Source: Bombyx mori (Eukaryota; Arthropoda; Insecta; Lepidoptera; Bombycidae). Taken from it: a DNA stretch of 64,000 nt. A program made the translations under genes and the position numbers. The stretch's first letter is position 1. Each line of letters begins with the position of its first letter. Of this stretch, positions 62,329 to 64,000 are shown in pieces. Location: positions 13,516,117 through 13,580,116 of the forward strand of contig NC_085125.1 of NCBI RefSeq assembly GCF_030269925.1, given 5' to 3'. The notes under the pieces are model-generated. The model did not search any database, had not been told where the DNA came from, and worked only from the letters and a program-made list of their open reading frames with translations.

Positions 62329-63999
62329 CCGGCGGAGTGAGGGGAGGACGTACGTATTTAATGACGCGTATACGTCGGCGTATTCCTGCACAACGGCGAT
62401 AAAGTGTTGTGCAGTGGAGGCAGCGCGAATGGCGTCGCCCAAAGCGTTAACGCGCTCAAAGTTGATCGACTGAAAGAAGTCGATCGCTAAAGCGAGATTG
62501 TCGGACGCGGTCGGAGGGCAAGTCGCGGGAGAGGGACGAGTCGCGGGGGCGGGACGAATCGCGGAGGAGGGAGTTGTAGCCGTGTTCGTGTACGGCAGCG
62601 GTTTTGCCCAGGCCGAGACACTGGGCACCGCCGCCGGAACGAACGCTGGCTTAGCCTGCGACGCAGAGGGTGCCGAGGCTTTGATGTCTGGGCCGGAAGC
62701 TCGGAGGCGGTTTTGGCGGGCGACGCGGCGATTTATTTTAGGGGCTCGGGGGCAACCACGGTAATTCGCGGGGTGACCCTGTGTTCGACACAGGACGCAG
62801 CTAGGTGGTTCCGTCGCGGTTTTTTGGTCGCGAGCGCAGAGGGCCGTGGCGTGATCGCCCAAACACTTAACACATCGGGGGCGCGCGTGACAGTTACGGG
62901 AAGAGTGCCCGTACAATTGACAGTTATGGCACTGGCTAGGAGTGCCTTTTTTATGGGGGGCTTCGACAGCGATACCAGAGAGCCTACAGACGGTCTGTGT
63001 GTTAAAGATTTTCTTACCCTCGGGGGTAGGCTGGAGAGCGACTAGAACCATATTATATGGCTCCCTACCGCGACCGGTGTGCATACGGTGCACAGAATTC
63101 ACTGGTAGGCCTTGTTCTAACAGGTCGGCTTTTACGAGCTCTACATCTAACTCTTTAGGGATTCCGCGTATTACAACGCGGAGTTCGCGCTCCTCCTGGA
63201 GCGTATACGTATGGAAACTTATACGCTCCTTACGGAGGTAAGAAGAGAGGGCCCTATGGTCGTCGGGTGTTTGAACCTTAATTTGAATGCCGTTCGCGAG
63301 GTTACGGGCATTCGTGAAATTTATATTTTTGGCCTTAAGGGCCAGGCAAACTCGATCCCAAGCTGCCTTCTCCTGAAGGATAACCGGGGGAGGGGTCTGG
63401 GTTTTATTTTGTGCCACCGGACGCGGCGACGGAGTGGCACGGGCTGGGGGCGCAACGGGAGTCTGAGGGCGGGGGCGCGACGCGTTCACGGCTTTGCTAA
63501 TTTTAGCGGCCGCGGGAGCTCGAGACTCCGCGGCACGCTTCTTACCCTTCTGTACCAGGGTGAATCCATCCGTCGATGAGGCGGGGGCGAGGTCGACCTC
63601 CATGTCCGAGTCAGAGTCGGAGCACGAGGAGGCGGGTGCAGGCGACCTACGAGCAAGTGTAGGTGTTTTAGAGGGCGCGACGGAGGCCGCGGATGATCGC
63701 TCAGCTGAAACGATGGTCACGGCGGACGACGCAGCAGCTTTTCTCGCCAGTATAGGCGACACGGGAGCGGCAGGCACGACAGAGGCTGCGGTGCTCAATG
63801 CAGAAGCTCTGCACGCAGGTACAGGCGACGCAGGAGCAGCGAGCGCGGCGGAGTCCTCGAGAGGGCTCGCAGTGTGATTGGCCTTGAAGGCCAAAAACTC
63901 CGAGGCGAGCTGTGGGTGGCGAAGTCGGAGGAATTCCGCGAATACAGCGTCCATGATCGCTGAGTACCCAGGTGGGGCGGCCCCGGGTCTTGAAAACAC
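62326..63999 (-). CDS. J1 ORF1: gag-like nucleic-acid-binding protein, N-terminus uncertain
   Basis: An open frame of 557 codons reaching the window edge. The first in-frame ATG is that of MDAVFAEFLRL near 63954, and the true start may be there or beyond the window. The N-terminal ~200 residues are Ala/Pro/Ser-rich and low-complexity. The middle (about 220-350) resembles the PRE_C2HC region of insect LINE gag proteins (FHTYTLQEERELRVVIRGIP). Three zinc knuckles follow from residue 357: CHNCQLYGHSSRNC, CVKCLGDHATALC and CVLCRTQGHPANYRGC. In this class the protein packages the element RNA. ORF1 stops with TAA, one codon before the ORF2 ATG and in the same frame. Confidence 0.88.
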   Translation of the reverse strand: MFSRPGAAPPGYSAIMDAVFAEFLRLRHPQLASEFLAFKANHTASPLEDSAALAAPASPVPACRASALSTAASVVPAAPVSPILARKAAASSAVTIVSAERSSAASVAPSKTPTLARRSPAPASSCSDSDSDMEVDLAPASSTDGFTLVQKGKKRAAESRAPAAAKISKAVNASRPRPQTPVAPPARATPSPRPVAQNKTQTPPPVILQEKAAWDRVCLALKAKNINFTNARNLANGIQIKVQTPDDHRALSSYLRKERISFHTYTLQEERELRVVIRGIPKELDVELVKADLLEQGLPVNSVHRMHTGRGREPYNMVLVALQPTPEGKKIFNTQTVCRLSGIAVEAPHKKGTPSQCHNCQLYGHSSRNCHARPRCVKCLGDHATALCARDQKTATEPPSCVLCRTQGHPANYRGCPRAPKINRRVARQNRLRASGPDIKASAPSASQAKPAFVPAAVPSVSAWAKPLPYTNTATTPSSAIRPAPATRPSPATCPPTASDNLALAIDFFQSINFERVNALGDAIRAASTAQHFIAVVQEYADVYASLNTYVLPSLRR

Positions 64000-64000
64000 T

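Larger units (their letters stand above)
59140..64000 (-). mobile_element. Jockey-type LINE J1, 3' end to ORF1, runs off the window
   Basis: Poly(T) of 72 nt (59140-59211), 3' UTR, intact ORF2 and a long ORF1 reaching the window edge. The two-ORF layout (gag-like ORF1 with zinc knuckles, ORF2 with AP-endonuclease plus RT) and the sizes fit the Jockey clade. The 5' UTR would lie beyond 64000. This is the most complete autonomous-type element here and is GC-rich relative to its flanks. Confidence 0.9.

Noticed and set aside
63211..63877. Plus-strand frames opposite J1 ORF1
   Set aside because: They are antisense shadows of a strongly biased Ala/Pro-rich coding region.
1..64000. Direct-repeat clusters as a CRISPR array
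   Set aside because: The repeated units are dispersed TEs or simple tandem repeats; no regular repeat-spacer pattern exists, and the window is eukaryotic.
1..64000. Assignment to the W chromosome
   Set aside because: Dense nested TEs are suggestive, but long unassigned stretches and mostly truncated elements are equally compatible with autosomal intergenic DNA or a large intron.

Overview
This looks like a eukaryotic, lepidopteran window, most likely silkworm (Bombyx mori or B. mandarina). The main reason is about 30 copies of a tRNA-headed SINE whose body I recognise as Bombyx Bm1. Jockey-, CR1- and RTE-type LINEs, two mariner transposons and several short Helitrons with Lepidoptera-type ends accompany it. 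I found no host protein-coding gene, no canonical tRNA or rRNA gene and no CRISPR array. All convincing coding capacity belongs to transposable elements. Whether this is an intergenic block, a large intron or W-like heterochromatin cannot be told from the window alone. Clade names are from memory of protein motifs and were not searched.

Layout. 0-3 kb: an RTE-like LINE tail and a complete mariner (828-2117) with one nonsense codon. 3.5-8.2 kb: a repeat (family A) split by 2.9 kb holding a GA-rich minisatellite, a Bm1 and a 5'-truncated CR1-like LINE with an open 665-codon ORF. 8.8-13.2 kb: Bm1, a 5'-truncated LINE whose ORF carries YADD (called YADD-LINE here), a GC-rich LINE-like block that splits an old Bm1, and a Jockey-type fragment. 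13-24 kb: SINE, RTE and YADD-LINE fragments, a D37D mariner-like transposase with one nonsense codon, and a Helitron. 24-32 kb: a Helitron split by a LINE, a near-identical second YADD-LINE copy, a clean solo LTR (27613-28006), and another Helitron split by a Jockey-type LINE with a 14-bp target duplication. 32-46 kb: many Bm1 copies, more Helitrons, a Harbinger-like MITE, Jockey-type fragments including a chimera and a palindromic one, and a three-level nest of SINE, LTR and Bm1. 46-59 kb: further Bm1 and LINE debris, a second copy of repeat family C split by a LINE, a TIR element split by a LINE, and a LINE remnant carrying a 161-bp tandem duplication. 59.1-64 kb: a long minus-strand Jockey-type LINE (called J1) with a 72-nt poly(T), intact ORF2 (960 aa) and ORF1 running to the window edge.

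How the parts relate. J1 is the best candidate for a competent autonomous element; J2 is its sister subfamily, present only as 5'-truncated copies. The YADD-LINE and Bm1 share a 3' tail of about 65 bp, which fits Bm1 being mobilised by that LINE's machinery. J1, J2 and the CR1-like LINE share a 3'-UTR stem-loop core, and the stem covaries between J1 and J2. The window is therefore best read as a layered record of retrotransposition with datable nests, rather than as a gene-bearing locus.
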